From Macrolepiota albuminosa (Eukaryota; Basidiomycota; Agaricomycetes; Agaricales; Agaricaceae): a stretch of DNA of 64,000 bases. The translations under genes and the position numbers were made by a program. The notes beneath the pieces were generated by a model. That model ran no database searches. It saw only the letters and a list, made by a program, of their open reading frames with translations, and was not told the DNA's origin. The stretch spans positions 2,071,042-2,135,041 of the forward strand of contig JAMWFC010000055.1 of NCBI GenBank assembly GCA_027475525.1, in the 5' to 3' direction. Numbering within the stretch: the first letter of the stretch is position 1; the number at the start of each line of letters is the position of its first letter. This document shows, in pieces, positions 20,236 through 31,589 of this stretch.

Positions 20236-20970
20236 AAATCAAGGAAATGAACTATGATATATTTCAAAAGAAATAATAATGGTTCAGTACTACTTGAAAA
20301 TCTTAACAGTATAAGGCAAAAAGGGGGTTTTGACAGTAGGGAGAGGCACTCAAGCAAGGTGCTAAGCTCAGTCAGGCTGGCTACCACTTGAATACAGAAA
20401 GATTTCTGGATTTAAGTCCATGAACTAATTAAGTTTATTACGGGACATGGGCACAAAAAAGTACCAATGTACGATTTTAAAAACTAAGAAGTTATGGCTT
20501 AATGAGGGTTAGCATATAGGCCTAAAGGCACCGACGTTCTAGTACGAACCTAGTCCGTGAGCTAAGAAAGAGCCGAGCGTTGGCGCAATATGTCAGCACG
20601 CGAGTTCGAAACTGGTCAAGGGACAAAAGTTCTACATAGACGTAGGCGTAACAAGCCAACGCACGAGTTCGAACCCAGCAAAGAACTGAAAACGTTGACT
20701 AAAATAGTAAGCATTCAAGTTCGAAACTGAGGAAAAGGACCAAAATAAAGCATAAGGGGTCAGCGTGTCGAGGGTTCGAGCCCCAGGAGAAGCTAAATAA
20801 ATTCAAAGAGAGAGCGAAACGCGTTATTAAGTCTTAAAAAGGACTTAAGGTTCACGCATGTCGGGCTTTAAGGAATTTATTAAGGTACTACGGATTAGAG
20901 AAGGGGAGGGGGAGTATTATGAGACTACGCTAAGCAAAGACAGAACCTGTGCTTACAACGCGGTGGACGT
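20236..20970 (+). other. non-coding tail of element A with repeated GTTCGA motifs
   Basis: About 735 bases between the ends of pol and the antisense gene. Four GTTCGA(A/G) motifs stand at 20604, 20667, 20719 and 20774, each in a context like CGAGTTCGAAAC or GGGTTCGAGCCCC. They resemble the internal B box of RNA polymerase III genes. A stretch before the first (TTGGCGCAATATG) is loosely A-box-like. No complete tRNA cloverleaf could be drawn. The rest is A-rich and unremarkable. Confidence 0.4.
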
Positions 20971-22240
20971 CTATAGTGCCACGGAGTCTTCGGGGCCGTC
21001 CTGCAGGAGATCCTGAAAGTCAACGTCAGAATCATCGTTACCAGACTGTAAAATAAGCAGTTAATTAACGGAGATAAGCACAGACAGATTGAAAGGACAG
21101 ACCGGCAGAGAGACCTGAAGGGCGTGCAGCAGGGAGCCTGCTTGGTCAACCTCGGAAGGGCCAAGGGTCTTGCTAAGGCGAGCACGACGATCCGCTATGA
21201 GCTTGAAAGTCTGCAGAGAGATGTCGAGTTGGTAGAGCTGGTGCTGTGCAGCCAATTCGACGGCATCGAGATGTTTTTGGAGGTCGGCGTGGGGAATCAC
21301 CTCGTTGTCGTCAGCCAGCTGAACGGACTCGAGAACCTGGTCAACTTCGCAAAGCAGCGCTAGCGCAGCTTCATTTCCAGGGAGGTGATTAGCTACAGGC
21401 AGTTAGCAAAGACCAAGGCAACAAGGTAGCAGAAAACGCACCCAGCGATGGCTGTACTTTCAGCTTTTTTGCCTTCGGTTTGCCCTCGGGCTTGACCTGA
21501 GGAGGAGGAAGAGATAACGTTAGAGTATCCAAACGGCGCACGACTAAGTCAAGCTTGCGAGCTGAGACTTACGTTAGCACGACGTTTGACGGAGCGGGCA
21601 ACTGGCGTACCGAGCATCTCAACGTCTTTGTCCTGAGCTCGGCGCTGTGCCTGTAACGGAAAAGAATGAGGACTAAACAGGGGTCTACGAGCTAGAAAAG
21701 GAGCTTGCCTCCTCACGCTCCCTTCTGAGTTTCTCGCGCTGGCCAGTAGCAATAAGGGCATCCGCGAAAGAAAAGAAGGCCTTGACACCACCGGAATCAT
21801 CAGCGGCGCCACGATCAAGCGCAGGGAGGATCTCGGAGAGGGTCTCACAGAGACCTCTCTGTTCAGAGAGACGACCAAAAGTGCTTTCGTCCGCAAAACG
21901 CTGTGAAAAAGCGTCAGACGAAAGAAGAAAGAGGGGGATAAGGAAAACAGACCCAGCCAGCACCGCCTAAAAACCGGGCACGGTCAGCAGGGGTGCTGGG
22001 AAACGACTTAACCGTCACACAAAGACCCATGGCTGCTTCAGCAAACCACGGGTATTTGAAAACAGAGGTTATGACCTTGTTACTGTCGCGCTTGACAGCG
22101 CGCTGGAACAAGCCATAATAGTCGGTCGGCACGGGCTGGATTGGTAGAGGTGGAGCAGGTGGTTTGGAGGGAGTCGAGATGACGACCTGAGGACGCAACT
22201 TGGCGCCAGATGGTTTGCGTGGAGCAGTAGGGGGAGCCAT
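20971..22240 (-). CDS. spliced antisense gene of element A (unknown function)
   Basis: The counterpart of the gene at 3731-4999 in element B. Exons on the minus strand are 22240-21953, 21900-21709, 21650-21573, 21496-21442, 21392-21115 and 21045-20971. All joins keep the frame and give 321 residues, the same total as in B. The exon 2-3 intron would use a GC donor (GCAAGC); the others are GT-AG. Conserved features with B are MAPPT at the start, an FADESTF/FVDHSDF block followed by EQ.GL, DKDVEM and VKRRAN in exon 3, a 55-base exon 4 rich in K and P, QLYQLDISLQTFKLIADRR in exon 5 and an acidic tail. An in-frame ATG 18 bases upstream and an out-of-frame one at 22268 exist; I chose the ATG matching B. 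Introns survive because the genomic RNA of the element is the opposite strand. Confidence 0.8.
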
Positions 22241-22431
22241 AAGCCTCGCAGATGGCATGATCAGTCATTTTGTACAGTGGCGGCTGTGATCGGGGAAGAG
22301 AAAAATAAGAGGGAAATGCGCGGGAGGTAAAAGAGAGAAAAACTTTTGTGTGAAAAAGTTTCCTGCCGAAGCCAAGAGGAAGTCGAACGCATAGTCAGGT
22401 TGGCGTGCTGACTGGGGGCAGTCAGTAGATG

Positions 22432-22443
22432 GTGTGGGGGAGG
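22432..22443 (+). promoter_or_regulatory. polypurine tract of element A
   Basis: GTGTGGGGGAGG stands directly before the 3' LTR. It is the expected priming tract for plus-strand DNA and agrees with the plus orientation of A. Confidence 0.65.
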
Positions 22444-23400
22444 TGATACGCCTGTCTCATATCAGAGACAGAGGCTGAGAAACGACATATATTTTATTCT
22501 ATTTAAAATGTCGTAAGTCCATACGAGATAGCTGAAAACTGTAAGCTCTCGTAACGGTCGAAAACCGTAGACCGGGACACACGCGCACCTCAGGACGCCC
22601 ACTACCACATCACCAGACCACCCAGCAAGCACCCAAGACGACGAAAGCAATGACAAAACGGCAACACGGCAGGATCTGATGGCAACGCGATCACGGCCTA
22701 AATCACCGAGATCAAAGCCATCAGACGATCGTGACCCGATCATGATCGAAATTCGACACACACCTTGTCATTTCCTTGACCTTCCACGTATTGCCACTAC
22801 TCTGGTGACAACGCCACCAACCCCACCGCAGTACTACGACGAAGGCTCCAGGAGAAGAACAGAGGAGGGAGGGAGGAAACCGAAGCAGGGAGAAGAAGGG
22901 AGGAAGGATTAGCCTTGAAAAGGGTGACCACGCGCACCAGGGAACGGAGGAACCATTAGCCCCAAACCCGGGCTCGGTACCATGCTAACCGACTGCCTGG
23001 GCACGGCAAAATCACAGACCGACAACGAAACACGCGCAATACGCAATGGTCCGTGCGTAGTGGGAGTGGGTATAAGAAGGGTGGTAATTTGGGGGAGTCG
23101 GGCAAGTAATCGACTTGCCACGGCTCGGAGTCCCCAGGGAGCGGACGTCTTAGGCCTACGAGCGACTAGATTTACTTCGGGTTTTAGTAATAATACTATT
23201 TTGACCCATTTCGAGTGTAAACTTTAAGTTTTTCATTCAAATAAATCAATTAAAAATTATAATCACTTTCTACAAAGTGCGCGCGCGTGTAACGTTGCCC
23301 CACGTACTCTGTGAAGTTGGGACAGTTGAACTACAACAAAGTTTAGTCTAAATTACATTTTGGACTACTTTAAATAAAGTAAACTACCCATTTCGCATCA
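22444..23400 (+). repeat. 3' LTR of element A (uninterrupted copy)
   Basis: 957 bases, TG at the start and CA at the end. It directly follows a purine-rich tract and is followed by the CTAG target duplication. It carries the empty form of the site into which B inserted in the 5' LTR. Confidence 0.93.
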
Positions 23401-23404
23401 CTAG

Positions 23405-23653
23405 GATAAGGCATCAAAGAGGCCAGATGATGGTTTAGTATGGGTCTGAATGATTGCACTAGTGGAGAGAAGACAGCTGCACGAGACAGGCCTGGGACTG
23501 GAGGACAACTTGAGCGTCACGCTCGAATAGGAATGAAGCCAGATCTTTCCTGGGAGCAGAGATCGATGCAAAGGAGAGTCGGCGTGCGTCGCTGAGAACA
23601 AGCAAGCGATTCATTTCAGGATTTAGTCCACTATACTCTAGCACGTTTGACAC
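23405..23653 (-). pseudogene. possible host coding piece cut by element A (upstream part)
   Basis: A minus-strand frame starts with ATG at 23653 (a second at 23614 begins MNRLLVLSDARRLSFAS) and runs to about 23460. A second register then continues across the A insertion to 1935. The two registers do not join cleanly here, so either a small intron or frameshift lies near 23455 or one of them is chance. No family recognised. Confidence 0.3.
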
Positions 23654-25280
23654 GATTTTACAAGGCCTTACTGTATTTGTTTTGGTACTAGTGCTGCCAA
23701 CACGTTAACAAGTCATCATATGCATAGCTATCTACCAAATGCTAAAACAAGATGTAATCCGCATATAGCCGCATCCTCTGTTGTGTAAGTTCATAGCAAG
23801 GCCTCAGACAAGTTTTTCGGTGTATCAAACACATCTAGAATATGCCCTCTTGTGGAATGAAGGCGACGATTTGATGAGCAGCCAGGAACCCGAGCGAGGA
23901 GGATCTGACTGGGAGCAAAAGGACCAAGTCGTATATCTTGGAGAAGATGTCAATCGAGATTGGAAAGAAGAAGTTACGAAGTCTCGTCATGTTCACTTGC
24001 TGGCCTGCTGCTCATTTCTTTCTTTTAGGCCATAGTCATTCGACATTCCTTCAGGTACGGTCTGCGATAGAAATAAACACGTCTAGTCGAATTTTTCATG
24101 TTCAACTATTGGAACAATACTATCCCGTCGTCCATGCAAATTGGCATCTCCAGAACACCCTTTTCTTTGTTGTAACAGCCCCTGCCATCCAACCTTCAAG
24201 AACTAACCTTCTTGGCATCAACGTATCTTTTCTTCTTGGATATCCGTACAGCCTGCGTGAGTGGTTGTTGGAACGCCTCCAAAGCCAGAGCTTCTTTGAA
24301 GTCGGTGAGTCAGGCGCTTCCTTTTCAGGTGTCTCTACCAAATACTTGTCACTCTCGCGCTCGTCGAGTCAAACAGGGAATCAGTTCTGTATACATGTGG
24401 TCGTAGTTTCGATGGTCATAGGTCCTAATCGACTTGCATGGTGATCCCGAAGGCCCCATTAGTTGCCTCGCGTTATGAGATAGCTGATACTTCACATGCA
24501 CTCTTCGCCGAAGGGGAGACCACTCACAAAGTAGGTTTTTTTCTCACTGTCTCAGTTATTCACAGTTTCAGGTGATCATTCCCGCATACTCCGTCTTGTG
24601 TGTTACGAAACCAATTTTGCCTTTGGAGTATTTGGTGACGGAGGAAAGCTCTCAGAAGCCGAGTGCATCTAGTGCACTGTCTCCGGCCTTAAACGACATC
24701 AGGGCCCCCATTCTCCATCTCTCCTATCCGATCATTAGCCCATATTCTTCTCGTTTCACGCACCCAAGTTCCTCCCGGCGGGGGTATTCTGGCAGGCAGC
24801 TTGCGAAAGCCGCCCGAGTGGGCGAGTACGACAATTGACAGGGAATAAAATAAATTCAAGAACAGTAAAAATATACGCGCCTTTGTCGAAACCGCCTTAC
24901 CTTGTGCGTCACGTTCTATGGGGGAGGGTTCACTCCGCAAGAGTAAATCTGCATAATCAGTTTACTGGTTCTTGACTGATAGTCTCGATGGTTAGATTCT
25001 GGGATTCCCGTGAATGGAGGTTCGAGAAACGAAGAAAGAGAATCATAAGCAGAAACTTCGAGATCTTAGAAAGACATCTTTCCACGTTTGCAAATGAGAA
25101 TGACATATGTCGCATGCACAGCTCAGCCTTGTCAATTGTGAGAATGGGATGAGAAACCTTCGACATATTTGGATGTGAATCAATGTCGCACAAGATATGA
25201 CAGGTGTGCTCGTGGCAATCGTTCTTTATCATCATCGTCCATCTTGCTTGCAGTTTATCGCTCTATTGCTTATCTTGAAT
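23654..25280. other. flank between element A and the NACHT gene; possible minus-strand exons
   Basis: No clear single gene. On the minus strand a hydrophobic-start frame lies at 24940-24689, and short exon-like pieces lie around 24430-24350 (IRTYDHRNYDHMYTELI) and 24310-24210 (LALEAFQQPLTQAVRIS). These could belong to a multi-exon gene running leftward. The joins I tried did not give a convincing frame. Nothing repeated was seen. Confidence 0.25.
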
Positions 25281-28200
25281 ATGTCTACTACCCAGAACGA
25301 CAAGACCTCAAGGAGGCGACGTTTCATTCAAGGGTTTCGCTCAGTGTTTGCTAAAGGTCGTACTTTATTGCCTCGGGTGGGTGCCTCCAGGGCATCTTCC
25401 CCCGTTTCTCTCTTGGAAAATTCTAACTCTTCTCGCGTGAACAATTTGGAAAATGTCTCTTCAAACCAGGTTTCATCTATCCCGGGCTCCTCAGGTGCTG
25501 GTAAGCACATCCGTCATCATAGCCGCTCAGGCGTCTGAATCTACATTTGAGCTCCCACGCACTTACTTCCGTCGGCTGCTCTACTAAATACCGAAGAAGG
25601 TGCTGTATCTGGTGAGTAATCTTGCATTCCTAACTTTACTGTTGAAGATCACGCACTCCAGGATCTACTGCCGCAGATACTTTGCATCCCACTGCCTCTC
25701 TGACTCCTGAAAATAATAACTGTGAGTAATCAAACAAATAACTGAAGAGACTGCAATAAGTATATCAATTCTATCACAGCCCAAATCACTACTTCTATAT
25801 ATTCAGCAACTGCTTTGTCAAATATGAGAGATGGACTCGGTGAGACCTGTTCATTCATTCCATTCATTGTGTCAAGTCTGAACACTTGAAAGGATCCACG
25901 CCGATGGAGACGCCTACAACTCCCGTAGCATCAGAGACTGGTAAGTGATTAAGATACTAGGCATTTGTATTCATTGTTTCACAAACCAAAGGACCTATCT
26001 CCATCCATCCAGCATCCTCATTTTCCACTGAAGGCAACACAAGTTAGTATTCATTCCATCTCATTAATCTACTGAGGCTTGAACAACCTTCAAAGTGAAT
26101 ATAACTCATGTGGATCCTTCTCAGCCTTCTGCCGATGCAGAAGGAGTTCATCGTAGTAAGTTATCATTATCTGTTCAATAGGTGTCTCTTAATTTTCTTT
26201 CAAACATCTCAGACGAGTTAAGGGATGGGTTAAAACAAGTTTGGAATGGCGTTGAGCTTTTCTTGAAAAAAGCTGAGAAAGTTGTGGGTGGAACCTCTCT
26301 TCAGATTCCTGTTGGCGTGCTCAATTCTCTTATTGAGCTCAAAAATGTGGGTTTGTCTTCCTTTTATTGTGGAACAGTTGTTTCAAAAATCATTATAGGC
26401 TGTTAGTGAGAATAAAAATGATGTGGATGCTTTGATGACCAGAATTAACAATCATTTGGTCGATGTGTGTGATACTCTGGTTAACAGTGATGACAAGAAC
26501 TTGGATTATCTAATTGAAGGCTTTGCTGGGTATGAGCAGTATTGTTTGAACTTTCCAAGGCTAATATCCTACAGCAAACTTTTAAAAAACTTGAAACAAA
26601 TTGATATGATATCGACAAAAGCAACATGGAAGAAACTTTTGGAAAATGAAAAGGACAAGTCAAACATAAATGATATTTTCAAGAACATTGATCAAGAACT
26701 AAATAATTTTCAGGTATGATTAATTGCATATATAATTAAAAGTTTTTAATTGGTGTTTAAGATGAATCTGAATCTGAAAATCGATCAGAATATATCTAAG
26801 TTGGAATCTAAAATTGATGTAAGTTACATGCAAAAAGGCATGCTCTGAATTAACATGAGTTTTAGAAATTGCAACTAAACAGCTGGCCTTGTGCTTATAA
26901 AGCTATGCATGATGTTCATCATGATAATGTACCAACATTATTTCGTCAGTCTTGCACCAAAGGCACACGTGTTGCAATACTTGAACAAATTTCCACTTGG
27001 GTTCAAGATGCAACAGCTCATAGTCCACAGGTCTTTTGGCTCACTGGTCATGCAGGATCAGGAAAGTCTACTATTGCTTATACTATAGCACAAAGATTTG
27101 AAAAGGACAATGATGTATTGGCTACTTTCAAAGCCAGTTTTTTCTGCTCTCGGCAGTTTGAAGAAACAAGACAACAGAAAAATATCATTCCTACTCTTGT
27201 ATATCAGCTAGCTCATTGCTCAATGCTTTTTCTTAAAGCTTTGCCAGCTACAAGCAAGGATTCAGCTAACAAGCAATTGAACAAACAAATGCAAGACCTC
27301 TGGATAGAGCCTTGGAGAAAAGCTCATTCTAGCAGCTCTTTAAATTTACCTCCATATTTAATTGTTATTGATGCCTTGGATGAAATTGATAATCACAAAG
27401 GTCTAGAATTTCTCCAGAAACTGCTTTTGACTATTAAAGAGGGATATTTGCATGGTTTCAAGTTTCTTGTTACAAGCCGACCAGATCCTAAGGTTGAAGC
27501 ATTATGCAAGACCTTTCCACCTGACTCAGTCTGTCATCTTCATCATGTCTCTCACAAGGAGGCTGATACAGATATTATGACATATTTAAATAATGCACTT
27601 CCAGTATTTCAAAACACAAAAGAACTTAGGGAGCTTGGAGATAAAGCCAATGGTCTCTTTATTTATGCTTTCACAGCAGTAAATTACATTTCATCTGGCA
27701 TTCCAGAAGAGCAGCCTATCATCATGAAAAGATTGTTTGACTCTACTAGTGATGCAAAACTCTCAGATTCTTCTGATACAACATTGTTAATTAATAATTT
27801 CTATGATACAATATTATCAGAAGCATTTAGTGGAGGCTCAGAGATGTTTTTTGCTGATCGTCTAGAAATTCTACATACAATTCTTTGTGCAGAAGAGCGC
27901 ATATCTACTTCTGTTGCAGCAGCATTGCATTCTAAAGCTGATACTCAAGATATGAGAGTTTTACAACAGCAAGCTAATGACATTGTTGAAAGGCTCCATG
28001 CTGTGCTCTACAAAAAAGATGACCATATCTTCTGGTATCATGCTTCATTTCCTGACTTTCTTTTATATCAGAAAGAATCTTCTACAATTTCTCTGAGATT
28101 ATTAAACAAATCTTCAAATAATATCAGAAACTTGTCTTATGATGCATCATCTCATCATGCAATTCTTACCTTGCACTGCTTTAAAATTATGATGAAGAAT

Positions 28201-28530
28201 TTGCACTTTGACATGTATAGCATGCCTTCATCATTTCTTTTCGATCATGAATTGACCAATACTAATACATTGGTTGAAGAAAAAATTTCAGCAGTACTTC
28301 AGTATGCTTGTCAGCACTGGGCTGGACACATGTTCAAAGCTGAAACTAACAAATATCAGACACTTCAGTACAACTTGGAAAGATTTCTTGATATTCAAGT
28401 GCTTTTTTGGATAGAAACTATGAAGTTTTTACAATACAGGTCATCAAAAAAATGTCATATTATGCTGCAACAAGTGTATAACAGTATAAAAAAAGTGAAA
28501 TTTTTTAACATAATTCTATTCTATAACTGA
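25281..28530 (+). pseudogene. NACHT-WD40 gene, N-terminal and NACHT half
   Basis: STAND/NLR-type protein of the fungal NACHT-WD40 class, thought to act in non-self recognition or cell death. The ATG at 25281 opens exon 1 (to 25500). Likely exons are then 25552-25611, 25662-25721, 25780-25839, 25893-25940, 25992-26041, 26125-26155, 26213-26346, 26399-26713, 26762-26818 and 26866-28530. The small exons encode a Ser/Thr-rich linker. Exons 8-9 give the helical N-terminal domain (ELRDGLKQVWNGVELFLKK). Exon 11 carries the P-loop GHAGSGKST (from 27046) and Walker B YLIVIDALDEID, then winged-helix-like sequence. The frame stops at 28528, just where related proteins run on into the WD40 part. The next pieces lie one register further on each time, so two frameshifts separate this half from the repeats. 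Exons 6 and 7 are the least certain. Confidence 0.75.
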
Positions 28531-28577
28531 TGCAATGCAAATAGAACAAAGAAAGCAAATCATCTCTTATTCAGAAG

Positions 28578-31500
28578 ATTAATGAAGCTGCCAATTTTGC
28601 TGCCTATTTTTCTGGCAGCCCAGCAAGCTTGTCAACACCACATTTATACATCTCAGCCTTAGCAACATGGCCAGAGGACAGTGTGTTGTCACAAGGATGG
28701 AAGAAGAGATTCTGTAAAATCCCATCAATTATAAGCAATAAAAAACATACACTGTCAAAGATCAATATATTGGAAGAATCAGATGTAATGTGTGTTGCAT
28801 TTTCACCAGATGGCAAGTGTATTGTCTCTGGCTCAAGATATACTCTAAGAGTATGGGATGCCTCTGATAGTGCACAGCTGCAGGAGCTAAATGGCCACAC
28901 TTCTTTTGTCACATCTGTTGCATTTTCACCTGATGGCAAGTGCATTGTCTCTGGCTCAAGAGATAGGTCTGTAAGAATATGGGATGCCTCTAATGGTGCA
29001 CAGCTGCAGGAACTGAATGGCCACACTGATTTTGTCACATCTGTTGCATTTTCACCTAATAGCAAGTGCATTGTCTCTGGCTCAGATGACAAGTCTGTGA
29101 GAATGTGGGATGCTTCTAATGGTGCACAGCTGCAGGAGCTAAATGGCCACACTTCTTCTGTCACATCTGTTGCATTTTCACCTGATGGCAAGTGCATTGC
29201 TTCTGGCTCAGATGACAAGTCTGTGAGAATATGGGATGCCTCTAATGGTGCACAGCTGCAGGAGCTGAATGGCCACACTTTTTATGTCACATCTGTTGCA
29301 TTTTCACCTGATGGCAAGTGCATTGTCTCTGGCTCAAGAGATAGGTCTGTAAGAGTGTGGGATGCCTCCAGTAGTGCACAGCTGCAAGAGCTAAATGGCC
29401 AATTTTCTCCTGTCACATCTGTTGCATTTTCATCTGATAGCAAGTACATTGTCTCTGGCTCATTTGACAACTCTGTGAGAATGTGGGATGCCTCTAATGG
29501 TGCACAACTGCAGGAGCTGAATGGCCACACTGATTATGTCACATCTGTTGCATTTTCACCTGATTGCAAGTGCATTGTTTCTGGTTCAAGGGACAAGTCT
29601 GTGAAGGTGTGGGATGCTTCTCATAGTGCACAGCTGAAAATGTTTAATGGCCACACTTCTTCTGTCAGATCTGTTGCATTTTCATCTGATGGCAAGTGCA
29701 TTGTCTCTGGTTCAAGAGATAGGTCTGTAAGAGTGTGGGATGCCTCTAATGGTGCACAGCTGCAAGAACTAGATGGCCACACTTTTGATGTTGACTCTGT
29801 TGCATTTTCACCTGATAGCAAGTGCATTGTCTCTGGCTCAAGAGATAGGTCTGTAAGGGTGTGGGATGCCTCCAATGGTGCACAGTTGCAAGAGCTAAAT
29901 GGTCACACCTCTTCTGTCTTATCTGTTGCATTTTCACCTGATAGCAAGTACATTGTCTCTGGCTCATTTGACAAATCTGTAAGAATGTGGAATGCCTCTA
30001 ATGGTACACAGCTGCAGGAGCTAAATGGTCACACCTCTTCTGTCTTATCTGTTGCATTTTCACCTGATGGCAAGTGTATTGTTTCTGGCTCAGATGACAA
30101 CTCTGTGAGAATATGGGATGCCTCTAATGGTGCACAGCTGCAGGAGCTAAATGGCCACACTTCTTTTGTCACATCTGTTGCATTTTCACCTGATAGCAAG
30201 TACATTGTCTCTGGCTCAAGAGATAGGTCTGTGAGAATATGGGATGCCTCTAATGGTGCACAGCTGCAGGAGCTAAATGGTCACACTGATCTTGTTGCAT
30301 CTGTTGCATTTTCACTTGATGGCAAGTGCATTGTCTCTGGCTCATGGGATAGGTCTATAAAGGTGTGGGATGCCTGCAACAGTGCACAGTTGCAGGAGCT
30401 AAATAGCCACAATGATTCTGTCACATCTGTTGCATTTTCATCTGATGGCAAGTACATTGTCTCTGGCTCAGATGATCGTTCTGTGAGAGTATGGAAAGCT
30501 TCTAATAGTATACAGATAGAGGAGCTGAATGTCAATACTTCTGAAGTTAAATCTGTTGCATTTTCACTTGATAACAAGTACATTGTCTCTGGCTCAAGTG
30601 ATAGGTCTGTGAAGGTGTGGGATGCCTCTAATGGTGTCCAGCTGCAGGTGCTGAATGGCCATACTTCTACTGTCACATCTGTTGCATTTTCACCTCATAG
30701 CAAGTACATTGTCTCTGGCTCAAGTGATAGGTCCCTGAGAGTGTGGGATGCCTCCAATGGTGCAAAGCTGCAGGAGCTAAATGGCCACACTTCTTCTGTC
30801 ACATCTGTTGCATTTTCATCTGATGGCAAGTGCATTGTCTCTGGCTCAAATGACAACTCTGTGAGAATATGGGATGCCTCTAATGGCACACAGCTGCAGG
30901 AACTGAGTGGCCACACTGATTTTGTCACATCTGTTGCATTTTCACCTGATGGCAAGTGCATTGTCTCTGGCTCAGGTGACAAGTCTGTGAGAATGTGGGA
31001 TGTCTCTAATAGTGCCCAGCTGCAGGAGCTAAATGGCCACACTTCTCTTGTCTCATCTGTTGCATTTTCACCAGATGGCAAGTGCATTGTCTCTGGCTCA
31101 GATGATTGTTCTGTAAGGGTGTGGGATGCCTTCAATGGTGTACAGCTATGGGAGCTGAATGGCCACACTTCTTCTGTTACATCTGTTGGATATGTTTCTA
31201 ATGGCCAGTACATTTGCTCTAAGTCACATAATCAATCTGTGGACCTGTGGAATGCCTCTAATGGTGCACAGATAGATAAGCACACTTTGAAAGTCAGATA
31301 TGTTGCATTTCTACCTGATGACAAGTGCATTTTTTATGGCTCAGATGATCCATCTATAATGATATGGAATGCCTTTACTGATGAACAACTTAATATCTTG
31401 ACAATGGACTATACAGAGTGGATTGTGCAACATGTTACTCAACAAAAACTGATGTGGGTCCCTAAGCACATTTTTGGTGCATTAAACCACTCACGTATTA

Positions 31501-31589
31501 CTCTTATGATCACATGTCATGGCTCTTTTTATGTAAATTTTCCATCTTATGCATTTGGAACAAGATGGACACAGTGCTATACTCCATAA
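28578..31589 (+). pseudogene. NACHT-WD40 gene, WD40-repeat half
   Basis: A frame that picks up the usual linker (ANFAAYFSGSPASLSTPH) and continues with 21 WD40 repeats to a stop at 31587-31589. The missing bridge DAMQIEQRKQIISYSE lies in a third register at 28529-28576, which shows that the two halves were once one protein. An ATG inside the linker is absent, and the first GTG-type start would be 28629. The repeats form ring-shaped propellers that bind ligands in related proteins; here they would make three propellers of seven. The half ends with a tail MDYTEWIVQHVTQQ typical of the family. Unless the frameshifts are sequencing errors or the halves are expressed separately, the gene is inactive. 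Confidence 0.8.
28785..31418 (+). repeat. array of 21 near-identical WD40 repeats (126-bp period)
   Basis: The first repeat is 41 codons (from 28785). Repeats 2-19 are exactly 42 codons each (28908-31175). Repeats 20 and 21 are diverged (39 and 42 codons). The consensus core is VTSVAFSPDGKCIVSGS then RVWDASNGAQLQELNGHT. Differences cluster at a few positions: the two residues after GHT, the second residue of the next repeat, the RDR/DDK/FDN triplet and the I/V/M before W. Such a pattern suggests ongoing repeat exchange with selection at binding positions. Confidence 0.92.

Larger units (their letters stand above)
2168..23400 (+). mobile_element. element A: Ty3/gypsy-type LTR retrotransposon, split by element B
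   Basis: The element begins TGATACGCCTG and ends CGCATCA, flanked by a 4-bp duplication CTAG (2164-2167 and 23401-23404). Its 5' LTR is 2168-2671 plus 13323-13775, interrupted by element B. The 3' LTR is 22444-23400. Both LTRs are 957 bases once B is removed, and I count three differences between them. Inside, in order, are a primer-binding site, gag, protease, pol, a non-coding stretch, an antisense spliced gene, a purine tract and the 3' LTR. All main frames are open. The insertion is younger than that of C but older than that of B. Confidence 0.93.

Noticed and set aside
20560..20800. A tRNA gene in the tail of element A
   Set aside because: Only T-arm-like motifs repeat; no acceptor stem or anticodon arm could be paired.
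28604..31213. Long minus-strand frames through the WD40 array
   Set aside because: They repeat with the 126-base period and are shadows of the plus-strand repeats, which match a known domain.
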